A stretch of DNA of 23,641 nt from a virus. Below the pieces are notes generated by a model. That model was not told the DNA's origin. It saw only the letters and a list, made by a program, of their open reading frames with translations, and searched no databases. The translations under genes were made by a program, and so were the position numbers. Positions 1 to 7,629 of this stretch are shown one piece after another (the first letter of the stretch is position 1; every line of letters starts with the position of its first letter). The DNA is taken from the IMG/VR virus record IMGVR_UViG_3300025154_000387, positions 1 to 23,641 of that record; one strand, 5' to 3'.

Positions 1-71
1 CCGTAGGGGGCCACGCCGCGGGGCGTGGGGACGAGACCGTTGCACTTCAGCACGCGGGGTTGGCGGGGCAT
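1..71 (-). CDS. Partial gene, N-terminal 23 residues only, unknown product
   Basis: An open frame starts at the ATG at 71-69 and runs off the left edge without a stop. The start shares one base with the TGA of the lipoprotein gene upstream (TGATG junction), the same tight coupling seen through the operon. The visible peptide begins MPRQPRVLKCNGLVPTPRGV and is rich in Pro, Arg and Gly, with no signal peptide. Its place directly after holin-like and lipoprotein genes makes an endolysin or another lysis or late protein possible, but nothing in these 23 residues identifies a family. The coupled start is good evidence for a gene; the function is unknown. Confidence 0.55.
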   Translation of the reverse strand, partial: MPRQPRVLKCNGLVPTPRGVAPY

Positions 72-517
72 CACTTGCTCATCCCCACCGTGTACGCCTT
101 CGGATCCGGGACGTATCCGCCGGCGCCACCGGTGTTGCCGACGAACGGCCGCAGCACATCCCACGCCGTCGCGAAGGCACGGAACACCGCAGCGAGGTCA
201 GGCGTGTTGCATTGCTCCCTGGCGCCGTCGAGCAGCTCCTGGGCAATGCGCAGGCCCATCGACGCGTCTCGCAGTGCCTCGAGCGCCTTCGTCTTGGCCG
301 TGCCCTCCGGCATGGTCGAGACCATCGCGGACGCCTGAGCGATTGCCGTGTTCGCCTCGGGGAGCATCGCCTCGCCCTTTTCAATCAGGGGCTTTGCGAC
401 GGTGCACGCGTCCGTGAAGAGCGAGCACGAGGACACCGATACCACACAGGCTATCAGCGCGAGCCCCACGAGCACCGATGCCGACCACGTCATCACAGCT
501 ACCTTGATTTCGTGCAT
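71..517 (-). CDS. Small phage lipoprotein, possible lysis (o-spanin-like) role
   Basis: 148 residues. The ATG at 517-515 is chosen over an upstream in-frame start because a strong GGGAGA site lies just before it and only two bases separate it from the previous stop. Residues 10-30 are hydrophobic and end in VSSC, a good lipobox with Cys31 as the lipidation site; LIAC at 21-24 is an alternative. The mature part is Ala-rich and probably helical (about 45-120), with Cys residues at 31, 38 and in the QCN motif near 103. Gly/Pro-rich residues 128-140 follow. Position beside a holin-like gene and a membrane-anchored coiled-coil protein suggests the outer-membrane subunit of a lysis complex. That role is inferred; a superinfection or surface lipoprotein is the main alternative. 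Confidence 0.7.
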   Translation of the reverse strand: MHEIKVAVMTWSASVLVGLALIACVVSVSSCSLFTDACTVAKPLIEKGEAMLPEANTAIAQASAMVSTMPEGTAKTKALEALRDASMGLRIAQELLDGAREQCNTPDLAAVFRAFATAWDVLRPFVGNTGGAGGYVPDPKAYTVGMSK

Positions 518-519
518 GA

Positions 520-1179
520 TCAATCTCCCAACACTTGCGCGAGCACGCGCATGAGTTCCACGAGCCCCGCACCACCGCCACCAGCGGCGATAAGCGCGAG
601 AATGCCAGCGCCGAACTTCTGCGCCCGAGTCCACCTCCGGCTATCGATCGCATCAGCGCGAGCAACAGCCGCGTCTTCGTTCGCCCGAGCACGTTCACTC
701 TGCCGCGTCCGCTCGGTGAGCGTGGCTTCGAGCGCTGCGTTCCTGGCGTAGAGGATGGCATTCTCCGCCTCCAGACGCTCGGTTGTGCGGCGCATGGCCG
801 TATCGCTCATCTCCTCGTAGTCGAGTGAGGTGAGAGGCTGGCGGGGCGAGCCTGCGTGCGGAATCACAATCAAGTCAGGCTCGGGCTCCGTGGGATGCAG
901 AGTCCCTACCTTGAGCTCGTGCGCTATCAATTTGAGAGTGCGGGAGTTGTCCTCGGTCGCCGTGGCGACGCGCGCGAATTCGAGCGTCCAGCGCGTCTCG
1001 AGTTGCTCGACCTGGGCCCGCACGTCGGACAGCCCCGAGGACACTGCCGAGAGGGCACCTCTTGTCTCGTGTGAGTAGCGCTCGATCGCGTCCAGCCGCC
1101 GCTCGTTCCATGTGCAGCGGAGGCGCGGGTCACGCGAGCCGTTGTCGGGGATCACGTCGGCGTCGTTCGGCGCTGTCAC
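520..1179 (-). CDS. Coiled-coil protein with C-terminal membrane segment, putative lysis or holin-associated protein
   Basis: 219 residues from a GTG (1179-1177) that overlaps the previous TGA as GTGA and has a GGGAGGA ribosome binding site. Residues 20-90 look like a long helix, residues 130-185 form a charged coiled coil with many Glu, Arg and Ala, and residues about 192-212 make one hydrophobic, Gly/Ala-rich membrane span followed by a short tail. This is an inside-out plan compared with inner-membrane spanins, which carry the span at the N-terminus, but it resembles XhlA-type holin partners with a C-terminal anchor. It sits between a holin-like gene and a lipoprotein gene. Membership of a lysis complex is inferred from topology and position only. 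Confidence 0.7.
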   Translation of the reverse strand: MTAPNDADVIPDNGSRDPRLRCTWNERRLDAIERYSHETRGALSAVSSGLSDVRAQVEQLETRWTLEFARVATATEDNSRTLKLIAHELKVGTLHPTEPEPDLIVIPHAGSPRQPLTSLDYEEMSDTAMRRTTERLEAENAILYARNAALEATLTERTRQSERARANEDAAVARADAIDSRRWTRAQKFGAGILALIAAGGGGAGLVELMRVLAQVLGD

Positions 1180-1406
1180 GTGTGTTCCTCCCAGTACGCG
1201 TCATCGAGTTCCCACGCGTCGGTTTCCTCGAATTCGAATGAGTGCGGGACCGGCACTGAGTGTGTTTTGCCAGGCTTCCTCCACACAGCGCTCGCGACCC
1301 GCTTCCCACGGTGACGGCTGGGGACTTCGTCTGCCTCCCATCCGTGCTGCGTCAGGTAGGCAATCTGATAGACCTCATACTCGGTCAGGATGTAAACGTG
1401 GGTCAT
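1176..1406 (-). CDS. Hypothetical 76-residue phage protein
   Basis: A short gene locked between two 4-nt overlaps: its ATG (1406-1404) overlaps the holin-like stop, and its TGA overlaps the GTG of the next gene. GAGGA upstream is a plausible ribosome binding site. The N-terminus is aromatic (several Tyr in the first 17 residues), the middle is basic (around RHRGKR), and the last 25 residues are strongly acidic and Trp-rich. There is no membrane span or cysteine. No family is recognised. A regulator of the neighbouring membrane proteins is conceivable but unsupported. Confidence 0.7.
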   Translation of the reverse strand: MTHVYILTEYEVYQIAYLTQHGWEADEVPSRHRGKRVASAVWRKPGKTHSVPVPHSFEFEETDAWELDDAYWEEHT

Positions 1407-1759
1407 GGCGTCCTCGGAGGCACTGTCGAGCCCTCTTTCACGGTCGGGACTTCACGCCCCAGCCACTCATCGATTGCAGCTGCGGTCGGAAGCGGCTTCG
1501 ACGCACCGGACTCCGCGACATGCTGCGCGGCCTGCACGCCACCGAGCGCGAGCACAGCCGCGAGCAAGGGCCCGGCTGCGGTCCAGACCTCGACCGGGAT
1601 ACTGGCGCGGTAGTACGAGAGCACTGCGCCGATTACGGTGAGCACGAGCACGACGGCGTAGACGTAGGCGCCATCGATTGACGGCCACCTTTTTCTCAAG
1701 AGCGCCGTCACCGCGATGGCGAACGGCACGGATACGAGGGTTGCAACAACGTCTGTCAC
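1403..1759 (-). CDS. Putative holin (small membrane protein)
   Basis: 118 residues from a GTG at 1759-1757 with a very good AAGGAGA site and GTGA overlap with the previous gene. Three hydrophobic segments are visible: about 3-20, 31-49 and 60-76. A charged, Pro-rich C-terminal tail follows. Small size, multiple spans and a position at the end of the structural operon are typical of phage holins, which make lesions in the inner membrane to release or activate endolysin. The family cannot be named from sequence alone, and a different small membrane protein is possible. Confidence 0.65.
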   Translation of the reverse strand: MTDVVATLVSVPFAIAVTALLRKRWPSIDGAYVYAVVLVLTVIGAVLSYYRASIPVEVWTAAGPLLAAVLALGGVQAAQHVAESGASKPLPTAAAIDEWLGREVPTVKEGSTVPPRTP

Positions 1760-2157
1760 TTGCTTATCTCCTTGACGATCGGATCGTCGGCGATGGGCTT
1801 GGGGTCTTCCTTGGTCACGACATCGACGCTCGCGAGCACCTTTTCGCTGGCGCTCTGCTTGTCTGCGGTCTTGGCTTTCGCAGCAATGATCTTGTCCTCA
1901 AGCTCCTTGCTCGCCTCGTACGTCGCGGTGCCCTTGTCAACCGTGACCTTCGCAACCTGTATCGTCGCCGCGCGATCGCCCGCCGGCACGACAACGCCGC
2001 ACGCGGGGCAGCGCAATGTCTCTGCCTCGTAGTCGGCGACCTCGATCAGGTGATATCCGCATACGCACGGGTAGTCGGGCGACGCGAGGGGTAGGCGCGA
2101 TTGCGCGTCCACCGTGGTCGCTACGGCTTGGACTTGGGTGGGTGTTCCGGTGATCAT
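1756..2157 (-). CDS. Small zinc-ribbon phage protein, unknown function
   Basis: 133 residues. The ATG at 2157-2155 overlaps the stop of the LamG-like fibre gene as ATGA; a longer frame exists upstream but would run through that gene. Residues about 30-55 hold a CVC pair and a CPAC pair about 17 residues apart, a typical four-cysteine zinc ribbon. The rest is a Lys/Ala/Asp-rich, probably helical tail (residues 70-133). Similar small zinc-ribbon proteins occur near the end of phage tail operons with no settled role. Metal binding is a confident guess from motif spacing; the biological role is unknown. Confidence 0.7.
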   Translation of the reverse strand: MITGTPTQVQAVATTVDAQSRLPLASPDYPCVCGYHLIEVADYEAETLRCPACGVVVPAGDRAATIQVAKVTVDKGTATYEASKELEDKIIAAKAKTADKQSASEKVLASVDVVTKEDPKPIADDPIVKEISK

Positions 2158-3362
2158 AGTCCGTGCCTCGCCATCAAGTCGGCTTCGATCCTTGCGATTG
2201 ACGCTGCGTCCGATTGGAAAGCAATCACTTGTTCGTGGATCTTCCCCTGCAGTCCGTTGGATCCGGTCGCATTGCCAACCCATAACGTCGTGTTTGGATC
2301 GCTAGACGAACATGCACCAGAGTATGCGCCGGTCGCAACCTCGACACCGTTCTTGCGAATAGTCACACCACTAGCGTTACTTGTGCAGGTGATTAGCACC
2401 TTGGCGCCTGCTACGATCGTGCTTGCGGGGGAATTTACGGAAGCCACGTCACCACCCGCCGCGATCTTGAATGTCATGACACCCGTTGCCGCCATATACG
2501 CACTTGCACCGGGCGTGCCTGTCCAGAACAACACGTTATCGCCAGCGGTTGCGACGGTGAACACCGAAGCTACCACGAGATCGGGGGCGTCGTTGGCCCC
2601 GTTGCCCGCCTTGTAATGCAGTGGTATCCAAGCTGACGCGGCAAGGCTGGACACGATTGAGTCCCCCGCTGCGAAGTACACGCCATCCGTTGCCCACCAA
2701 GGCTGACTCCCCGCCGTCGCCTGGCTCAGATACCCGCCCAGGCTCCCCGCGCGGGGATTCCAGCGGGTGCGGGAGAGGTTGGTGGCGGTCGGTCCCCAAA
2801 AGTCCGCCGTGCCCGTAGCCCCGTTGTGATACATGGCAAATAATGCGTCGCCTGCGGTTTTCTCAGACCCTATATATTGCCATTCTGTGCTCGACGTACC
2901 CGTCCCGTATGCTCCAGGAGAGCCATCCCCCAGGTTGGGCGCGTTGGTGCCGTCGCCCCTGCCGTACACGTATGCCTGATAACGATTCCCCGCGATCAGT
3001 ATGCTTTTGTAAGCCGCCGGATCTGCGCTCGTCGCTGTCACGCGCAGCGCATTCCCCGGCCGCGGCGAGGCATCCACGACCGACAGGGCGCCCCTCGCCA
3101 CGGACCACCAGCTAGCATCGGCAAACGCGCTATTTACGAACACAGGCGCCGTCGCCTTGACCAGCGTAGCGTCGACGTCGACTGCCTCGTACCACGCCGC
3201 GAGCGACGGCAGGGACGCGGGCGTCCAGCGACGTCTTCGCAGCCCCAGTCGACACCCGACGCCGACGCCGATCCCGTCCGCACCACGCGGAGTCGGATAC
3301 CCGCCCAGGCACTCAGCGGGCGACAGGACGCGATTGCGGATCAAGATCAGCGGATGACTCAT
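2154..3362 (-). CDS. Tail fibre or receptor-binding protein with carbohydrate-binding-like and LamG-like domains
   Basis: 402 residues, ATG start in a 4-nt overlap with the previous gene and a GGGGG site upstream. Residues 1-50 form a basic, Gly-rich N-terminus that may attach to the particle. LAAWYEA at 54-60 resembles the lead-in seen before LamG domains. Residues about 75-195 look like a galactose-binding-type jelly roll (Trp/Tyr-rich strands). Residues about 225-402 fit a LamG/concanavalin-like fold, ending in the common IARIEADLMARHGL-type helix. As the last and largest of the appendage genes, it is the best receptor-binding candidate, probably recognising a surface glycan. The base composition is more A/T-rich than the baseplate genes, for example around 2830-2890, consistent with exchange of host-range modules. 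Confidence 0.75.
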   Translation of the reverse strand: MSHPLILIRNRVLSPAECLGGYPTPRGADGIGVGVGCRLGLRRRRWTPASLPSLAAWYEAVDVDATLVKATAPVFVNSAFADASWWSVARGALSVVDASPRPGNALRVTATSADPAAYKSILIAGNRYQAYVYGRGDGTNAPNLGDGSPGAYGTGTSSTEWQYIGSEKTAGDALFAMYHNGATGTADFWGPTATNLSRTRWNPRAGSLGGYLSQATAGSQPWWATDGVYFAAGDSIVSSLAASAWIPLHYKAGNGANDAPDLVVASVFTVATAGDNVLFWTGTPGASAYMAATGVMTFKIAAGGDVASVNSPASTIVAGAKVLITCTSNASGVTIRKNGVEVATGAYSGACSSSDPNTTLWVGNATGSNGLQGKIHEQVIAFQSDAASIARIEADLMARHGL

Positions 3363-3898
3363 TGCGCCCCCGATAGCCCTGTAGCGGTCGTGGCGGCCAT
3401 GATCTTCTTGATCCGAAACTCGCTCACGCGCTCGTTGGCGTCGACGGCGAAGGTCACAACCGACGCGGTGTCATCGGCGAGCATCGCGGTGATGTCCCCC
3501 GCGCCCGTCGCCCATACGACCTTGAGCGGGGGGTCGTATTCGGTCACATCGCTCTTCGTCAGCGTGCCGTCGGCGGAGTACGCCTTGCTCCCGCCGGTCA
3601 CTTCGTCGGCGAGCGCCGCCATCTCGTCCTGCTTCGTCGACGTCGCCAGCCCCGAGTCGCTTGCCTCCACGATCGACAGAGACGCGGCTGCCGCCTTCTG
3701 CCCGATGGTGGCGGGGAGCTGGGTGGTTGCAGCCGCCTCTGCCCCAGCGACGAACTCGACTGCAAGGCCACCATGTGCGCCTGCCTCCACACTGATACCG
3801 CCCCCACCTGGCTTGCCGATGATCGGCAGCACAGCGCCACCTGCGCCGGTCGGGGGAACGAATACCTTACTTAGATCGTCTGTTTCGAAGAATGCCAT
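3359..3898 (-). CDS. Hypothetical tail appendage protein
   Basis: 179 residues from an ATG with GGAGA upstream; its TGA overlaps the LamG-like gene start. The N-terminal 60 residues are Gly/Ala-rich and low-complexity, including a PGGGG run. Residues 80-105 contain a short helical stretch with STKQDEMAALADEV, of a kind common in phage fibre linkers. The last 75 residues look beta-rich, with a TFAVDANERVSEFRIKKI segment. No cysteine or catalytic motif is seen. Position between two fibre-like genes suggests a fibre, fibre chaperone or connector component; no family is recognised with confidence. Confidence 0.65.
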   Translation of the reverse strand: MAFFETDDLSKVFVPPTGAGGAVLPIIGKPGGGGISVEAGAHGGLAVEFVAGAEAAATTQLPATIGQKAAAASLSIVEASDSGLATSTKQDEMAALADEVTGGSKAYSADGTLTKSDVTEYDPPLKVVWATGAGDITAMLADDTASVVTFAVDANERVSEFRIKKIMAATTATGLSGAQ

Positions 3899-3916
3899 GT
3901 TCGTCTCCAGCGTTCC

Positions 3917-4579
3917 TTATGCGATCAATTGTTCGCCGTCGATCACACCCACGGCCACGAGCGCTTCGAGCAGTTCGATCATTTTTGCATCGTCGCCAAC
4001 GAGCCAGTTGACGACGGGTCGGGTGGCGTACTTGCCGCCGAAGCCATACAAAAACCCAGTCCCGCCGTGCACATCGGTGCCGAACTTCGCCACCACTGCG
4101 GTATCGATCGTCAGAATCACGTTGCCGTCGTCGTCACCGACTCCGCCAGCACCAGCGTGCACAACAGCGCTTCCGCCCGCTCCACCACCAGCGGCCCCAT
4201 CACTACCCGACAGCGTGAGCGAGTATCCAGCGCCGGACGCGGGAGGGGTGATTCCTATTGCACGGTTGCCGGCGGCCAACAAAAAATCACTCGTAGCGAC
4301 CCAACTGGTTGTGTACGTCAGAAACTGCCCAGCAGTGCCATCGGCAAGCCCGGCCGCCGTAGGAGTCCACTCGGTGCCATCGAACCCGAGCACCTGCCCA
4401 GTGGTCGGCGCGGTAGCACTCACTGGTCTCCCGCGAAGACCGGACACCACCAGTGATAAGCGATCAGTCCCGACCGTGATCGCCATGTCGACGAAGTCGA
4501 GGCCCTTTTTGAACAGGACCTCAGTGCCGTTCTGGTAGATCTTGCGGATGCCGCCGACGATTCCGTCTAATGCTGTCAC
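3917..4579 (-). CDS. Tail fibre-like protein
   Basis: 220 residues from a GTG (4579-4577) overlapping the previous TGA, with AAGGGGA upstream. The mature sequence begins MTALDGIVGGIRKIYQNGTE. Residues about 62-95 contain the phrase GQVLGFDGTEWTPTA, a motif widespread in phage and prophage tail fibres, followed by a related unit (GQFLTYTTSWV). A Gly/Ala/Ser-rich linker covers about 115-150, and a globular C-terminus follows. The gene is separated from the next one by 18 bp, one of the few true gaps in the fibre block. A trimeric fibre shaft is likely; receptor specificity cannot be told. Confidence 0.7.
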   Translation of the reverse strand: MTALDGIVGGIRKIYQNGTEVLFKKGLDFVDMAITVGTDRLSLVVSGLRGRPVSATAPTTGQVLGFDGTEWTPTAAGLADGTAGQFLTYTTSWVATSDFLLAAGNRAIGITPPASGAGYSLTLSGSDGAAGGGAGGSAVVHAGAGGVGDDDGNVILTIDTAVVAKFGTDVHGGTGFLYGFGGKYATRPVVNWLVGDDAKMIELLEALVAVGVIDGEQLIA

Positions 4580-5142
4580 GGCCAAATCCCCTTCTGCGAT
4601 ACGACAACAGCGCTCATGGTTACGCCGGCGTACACGCTCCAATCACCGGCTGAGCACTTGCACTGCAGTTTGAACACGCAATCCGCGGTGACCGAGACCT
4701 GGTGCACACCACTGAGCGTGCGCGGGAATAGGTCTGCTCCAACAACGCGCTTTCTGGATCCTGGCACCTCGGTGTCGGGGCCTGTTCCCTCCGTGTACAC
4801 GAGTCGGACTTCGCCGCCCGTACACGAGTTCGGATCGGTGTCGAAGGCGAAGCTGTAGAGGATTCGATCGTTGGTTGCGGCCGGGACCGTCAGCGTGACT
4901 CCAGTGGCGTCCTGCCAGTCGGTGCTTGTCGCGGAGTCGCAATTGAACTGCGAGGCAACGCCGTCGATCGTGTCGTAGGCCACATCGCGAACACGGGTAC
5001 CGAAGGCCGCCAACCACGCGGCGTTGTCGAGCGCTGCCTCAATGCCTACCCGCACGCTGTCGGCGTTGCGATGGTCGGTGAGATCCTCCGGGAGTTCGGC
5101 GGTCTCATGGTACGTTGAGCCATCAGGCGTGAAGGTTTGCAT
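4576..5142 (-). CDS. Hypothetical baseplate or appendage protein
   Basis: 188 residues. The ATG at 5142-5140 shares one base with the stop of the gpI-like gene (TGATG) and has a strong GGGGAGA site, ruling out the longer frame upstream. The first 50 residues are polar and helical (ELPEDLTDHRNADSVRVGIE). The remainder is beta-rich and contains five Cys residues, including a CKC pair near residue 165, with a possible beta-sandwich ending in YAGVTMSAVVVSQK. It lies between the gpI-like baseplate gene and the fibre genes, where fibre adaptors usually sit. No family is recognised. Confidence 0.65.
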   Translation of the reverse strand: MQTFTPDGSTYHETAELPEDLTDHRNADSVRVGIEAALDNAAWLAAFGTRVRDVAYDTIDGVASQFNCDSATSTDWQDATGVTLTVPAATNDRILYSFAFDTDPNSCTGGEVRLVYTEGTGPDTEVPGSRKRVVGADLFPRTLSGVHQVSVTADCVFKLQCKCSAGDWSVYAGVTMSAVVVSQKGIWP

Positions 5143-5948
5143 CAGACAATCTCCCCAGCAAATCGAACCGTCGTCGGCCGCGCTAGTACATAGTTGCCTG
5201 CGCCGTCGTCCTTGCCCGCTCGCCCCCAGTTTCCGTCGGGGAACCCAGCGCCGCTGTCGGTCGGATCGAACGAGAACAAATCCCACGTCACGACGACGCC
5301 GGCGCATCTGGCGTGAGGCGGATTCCAGTCCCGGATGATGGCCTCGACGGTCTGTCCCTGCTCGTACGTCGCGCTCAGGCCCCAGACTCCACCGTCGCCC
5401 CAGACTCCGCCACCGGGGCCCACAGGCTGGCCCCAAAGGCCTTCCCCGCTCCACAGCGATGTGGGGACGTAGACAATCACCCAGTAGCGAGAGAAGAGCG
5501 ACGCATCGCCATCCCAATCCCAGTTCGATGGGCTCGCGAAGTGCCAGTCGAGCGTGCCGTCGTGATAGCGCGTGTACCAGGTGCCAGCGGCGTTCACGAT
5601 CCGGATGCGCACGTTGTATCCCGTAAAGTATCCCGCAAGCTGGTTCATAAGCGCATACGGACTGCCCTTGATCCTGCGGTCGACAAGCCACGTCAAGAGA
5701 CGCGCCGCGTAGCTTTCGAGCGACTCAGCAAAGCCCCGTCGGATACCCCGCTCGCGGCCAAGTGCGGGCAGGGCGTCCGGCGGGGCAAGACTTGGATACC
5801 TCGCTTTGAGGGCTAGGAAGGCCCAGTCGACGAGCGCGTCGATATGCAACGCAAAAACGAACAGGAGGCGGAGCAGGTACACTCGCTGAAGCCACGGCGC
5901 GCGTGCGATCAGCTCGAGCCTGTGACGGAAGGGGACGAACTCGCTCAC
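5142..5948 (-). CDS. Baseplate protein, P2 gpI-like tail protein
   Basis: 268 residues from a GTG (5948-5946) that overlaps the baseplate J stop as GTGA; an ATG at 5975 is an alternative start eight or nine codons upstream. The N-terminal 60 residues are hydrophobic-helical and Arg-rich. Residues 60-125 contain PALGRERGI, ESYAARLLTWLV and a segment like those of gpI-family proteins that follow gpJ. The C-terminal half is Trp- and Gly-rich (WDWDGD, GLWGQPVGPGGG) and may contact fibres. In P2-type tails, gpI acts with gpJ and gpW in the baseplate wedge. The assignment rests on order (J then I then fibres) plus the helical core; the Trp/Gly-rich extension is unusual. Confidence 0.7.
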   Translation of the reverse strand: MSEFVPFRHRLELIARAPWLQRVYLLRLLFVFALHIDALVDWAFLALKARYPSLAPPDALPALGRERGIRRGFAESLESYAARLLTWLVDRRIKGSPYALMNQLAGYFTGYNVRIRIVNAAGTWYTRYHDGTLDWHFASPSNWDWDGDASLFSRYWVIVYVPTSLWSGEGLWGQPVGPGGGVWGDGGVWGLSATYEQGQTVEAIIRDWNPPHARCAGVVVTWDLFSFDPTDSGAGFPDGNWGRAGKDDGAGNYVLARPTTVRFAGEIV

Positions 5949-7159
5949 TTCGTCACCAGGTGCACTTGAGTGCATGTATGGGTGCCCGCGACTGGAACCT
6001 CGGTTGCCGCCAGCGCGGTATCGCCAGCCGGCACCGTCACCACGACCCTGACGATCTCGGCGCTGATGTCGCGCGCGTCGTCGTCGCTGATCATATCGGA
6101 GCGCATTCCCTTGATCGCGGCCTCGAGCAAGTTGTGATCCACGGAACCAGTCGTGGCCGGGGGGATGACGTCGCCGGCGATCGGGCGCGTGGTGATGAAT
6201 TTGTCGAGTGCGGCGGACGCGTAGGTTTCGGCCTCCGCCTCGTCGAGTCCCGCGTCGGTGTAGATCCACATCTCGTAGGTTGCGGCGATCAAAACCTCGG
6301 AGGCACTCTGCACGGTGCAGCTTGCGATCCCCAGGGGCACGCACTTGGTCTGGATCGCGTAGTTCGCCGCGCCCAAATCGGTACCGACATCGCCCACCGT
6401 GCCGGTTACTGCTCCGGAAGCGGTGGCGAGCGTCACGGTCACTTCGCCCGTCGAGCTGCTCGAGGTCACGCGGACGCGGGTGATTCCGATCAGGTTCCCC
6501 GCGGAGTCGACAGCGGCCTTCGCGATGGCGGCATACGCGCCGGCAGGTCCGTTAGGCGACAGCGCGTCGAGCTGCTCACCCTCGCGCGTTCGAAGGGCGT
6601 CGTCGGCCTCGGCGTTGAGGCCCACCAGCGCCGCGGCGTTCGAGCAGGTCACACCGAGCATCGTCGTGACGATGGTGTCGATGGCTGTGGCTCCCGAGCT
6701 TGAATCACTCCCGGCCTCGGTGGCGGTGATGTCGATGGTGGCTGTTCCACCGGGGAGCAACGTGAACGCTGAGTCGTTCTTGTACGTCTTCTTTGTGACG
6801 CTGTTCTGGAAGATGGCGCCGCGAGCTACGATGTTGTAGAGGCCTCCCCCTGCAGTGTTGTCGAGCGTGAGTTGTCCCGCCGCAAACGTCGCGATGACGC
6901 GCGAGATCCCAACCATCTGCTCGGCGTGAAGCGAGAGGAAGTCCCCGGTCGCGTACTGTCGGAATCCCGCCTTGCCGACGAGCACGATGACCACGGACAG
7001 CGCCGCAATCAACGCGGCCATCACCCAGATAATCGCGCGCACAACAGCCTTCGGCTTCCAGGCGGTGGTCGGAAGCTCGAGGTCATCGAGCACGTCGTAG
7101 ATCGACTGTTTCGCCTCGGCGATTGTCACGGGGGTCAGGATGTCATCGAGCGAAATCAT
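5945..7159 (-). CDS. Baseplate J-like wedge protein (Mu gp47 family)
   Basis: 404 residues starting MISLDDIL at the ATG in a 4-nt overlap, with GGGAG upstream. Features typical of the family are visible: an N-terminal helical region with a hydrophobic stretch (about 38-58), the ATGDFLSLHAEQ segment, and a beta-rich domain with VTKKTYKNDSAF and LLPGGTATIDITA. These are followed by the EADDALRTREGEQLDALSPN segment and the Gly/Ala-rich GPAGAYAAIAKA helix near the middle. The C-terminal domain has a second alpha/beta layer ending in PVAGTHTC. The protein forms the wedges around the spike that change shape when the sheath contracts. Length is normal for the family. Confidence 0.88.
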   Translation of the reverse strand: MISLDDILTPVTIAEAKQSIYDVLDDLELPTTAWKPKAVVRAIIWVMAALIAALSVVIVLVGKAGFRQYATGDFLSLHAEQMVGISRVIATFAAGQLTLDNTAGGGLYNIVARGAIFQNSVTKKTYKNDSAFTLLPGGTATIDITATEAGSDSSSGATAIDTIVTTMLGVTCSNAAALVGLNAEADDALRTREGEQLDALSPNGPAGAYAAIAKAAVDSAGNLIGITRVRVTSSSSTGEVTVTLATASGAVTGTVGDVGTDLGAANYAIQTKCVPLGIASCTVQSASEVLIAATYEMWIYTDAGLDEAEAETYASAALDKFITTRPIAGDVIPPATTGSVDHNLLEAAIKGMRSDMISDDDARDISAEIVRVVVTVPAGDTALAATEVPVAGTHTCTQVHLVTK

Positions 7160-7629
7160 ACGCTGGCTCCCATGATCTGGGTGAGGATCGAAGTCGTTGA
7201 CGACGCCTGTCCGATGAGGTCGAAGGCCTCGCCGTTGACGGTGGTTCCGTCGATAGAAACGGACCACATCTCCTGCGTGAGCTGCTCGAACCGCACCACG
7301 ACGGTGGCCACTCGATCGTCTCGAAGGATCTCGCCCTCGAGCAAGGATGGCCACATTCGAATCTCACTTTGTGTTGCGGGTCGGCGCAGTAGGCTCGTGA
7401 TCGATCTTCCCTCACCAGGCGCGTCCGGAATGCTGTCTGTGTCGCTCGTGATGGTGCGCCAGATCGAGAGAGCTACGGCACGTGGCGTTGTGCCATCGTC
7501 CTCCGAAAACAGCGCGTCGCAGTCATCACCGCACGCAATGTCGGAGCCGTATTGGCCGGACTCGTAGGTCTTCCAGCCCGTAGGGATGTCCGCGGCCGCG
7601 GTCGCGATGGCGTCGAGAATCAAACTCAT
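7156..7629 (-). CDS. gp25/gpW or Mu gp46-like baseplate protein
   Basis: 157 residues from MSLILDAI, ATG in an ATGA overlap and AAAGGTG upstream. The acidic middle (CGDDCDALFSEDDG, residues 33-46) is followed by a core with GRSITSLLRRP, ILRDDRVATVVVRFEQL and a final alpha/beta segment. The order spike/gpV, this gene, gpJ, gpI is that of P2 and Mu, where this slot holds gpW/gp25 or gp46, a wedge component that nucleates sheath assembly. The similarity is more by size, pattern and position than by motifs, so the exact family is uncertain. Confidence 0.7.
   Translation of the reverse strand: MSLILDAIATAAADIPTGWKTYESGQYGSDIACGDDCDALFSEDDGTTPRAVALSIWRTITSDTDSIPDAPGEGRSITSLLRRPATQSEIRMWPSLLEGEILRDDRVATVVVRFEQLTQEMWSVSIDGTTVNGEAFDLIGQASSTTSILTQIMGASV

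Noticed and set aside
2877-4538. A 553-codon open frame on the plus strand
   Set aside because: It lies opposite three well-supported minus-strand tail genes with ribosome binding sites and coupled starts. Its product is Pro/Ser/Thr/Ala-rich with no domain, as expected for an antisense frame in GC-rich DNA.
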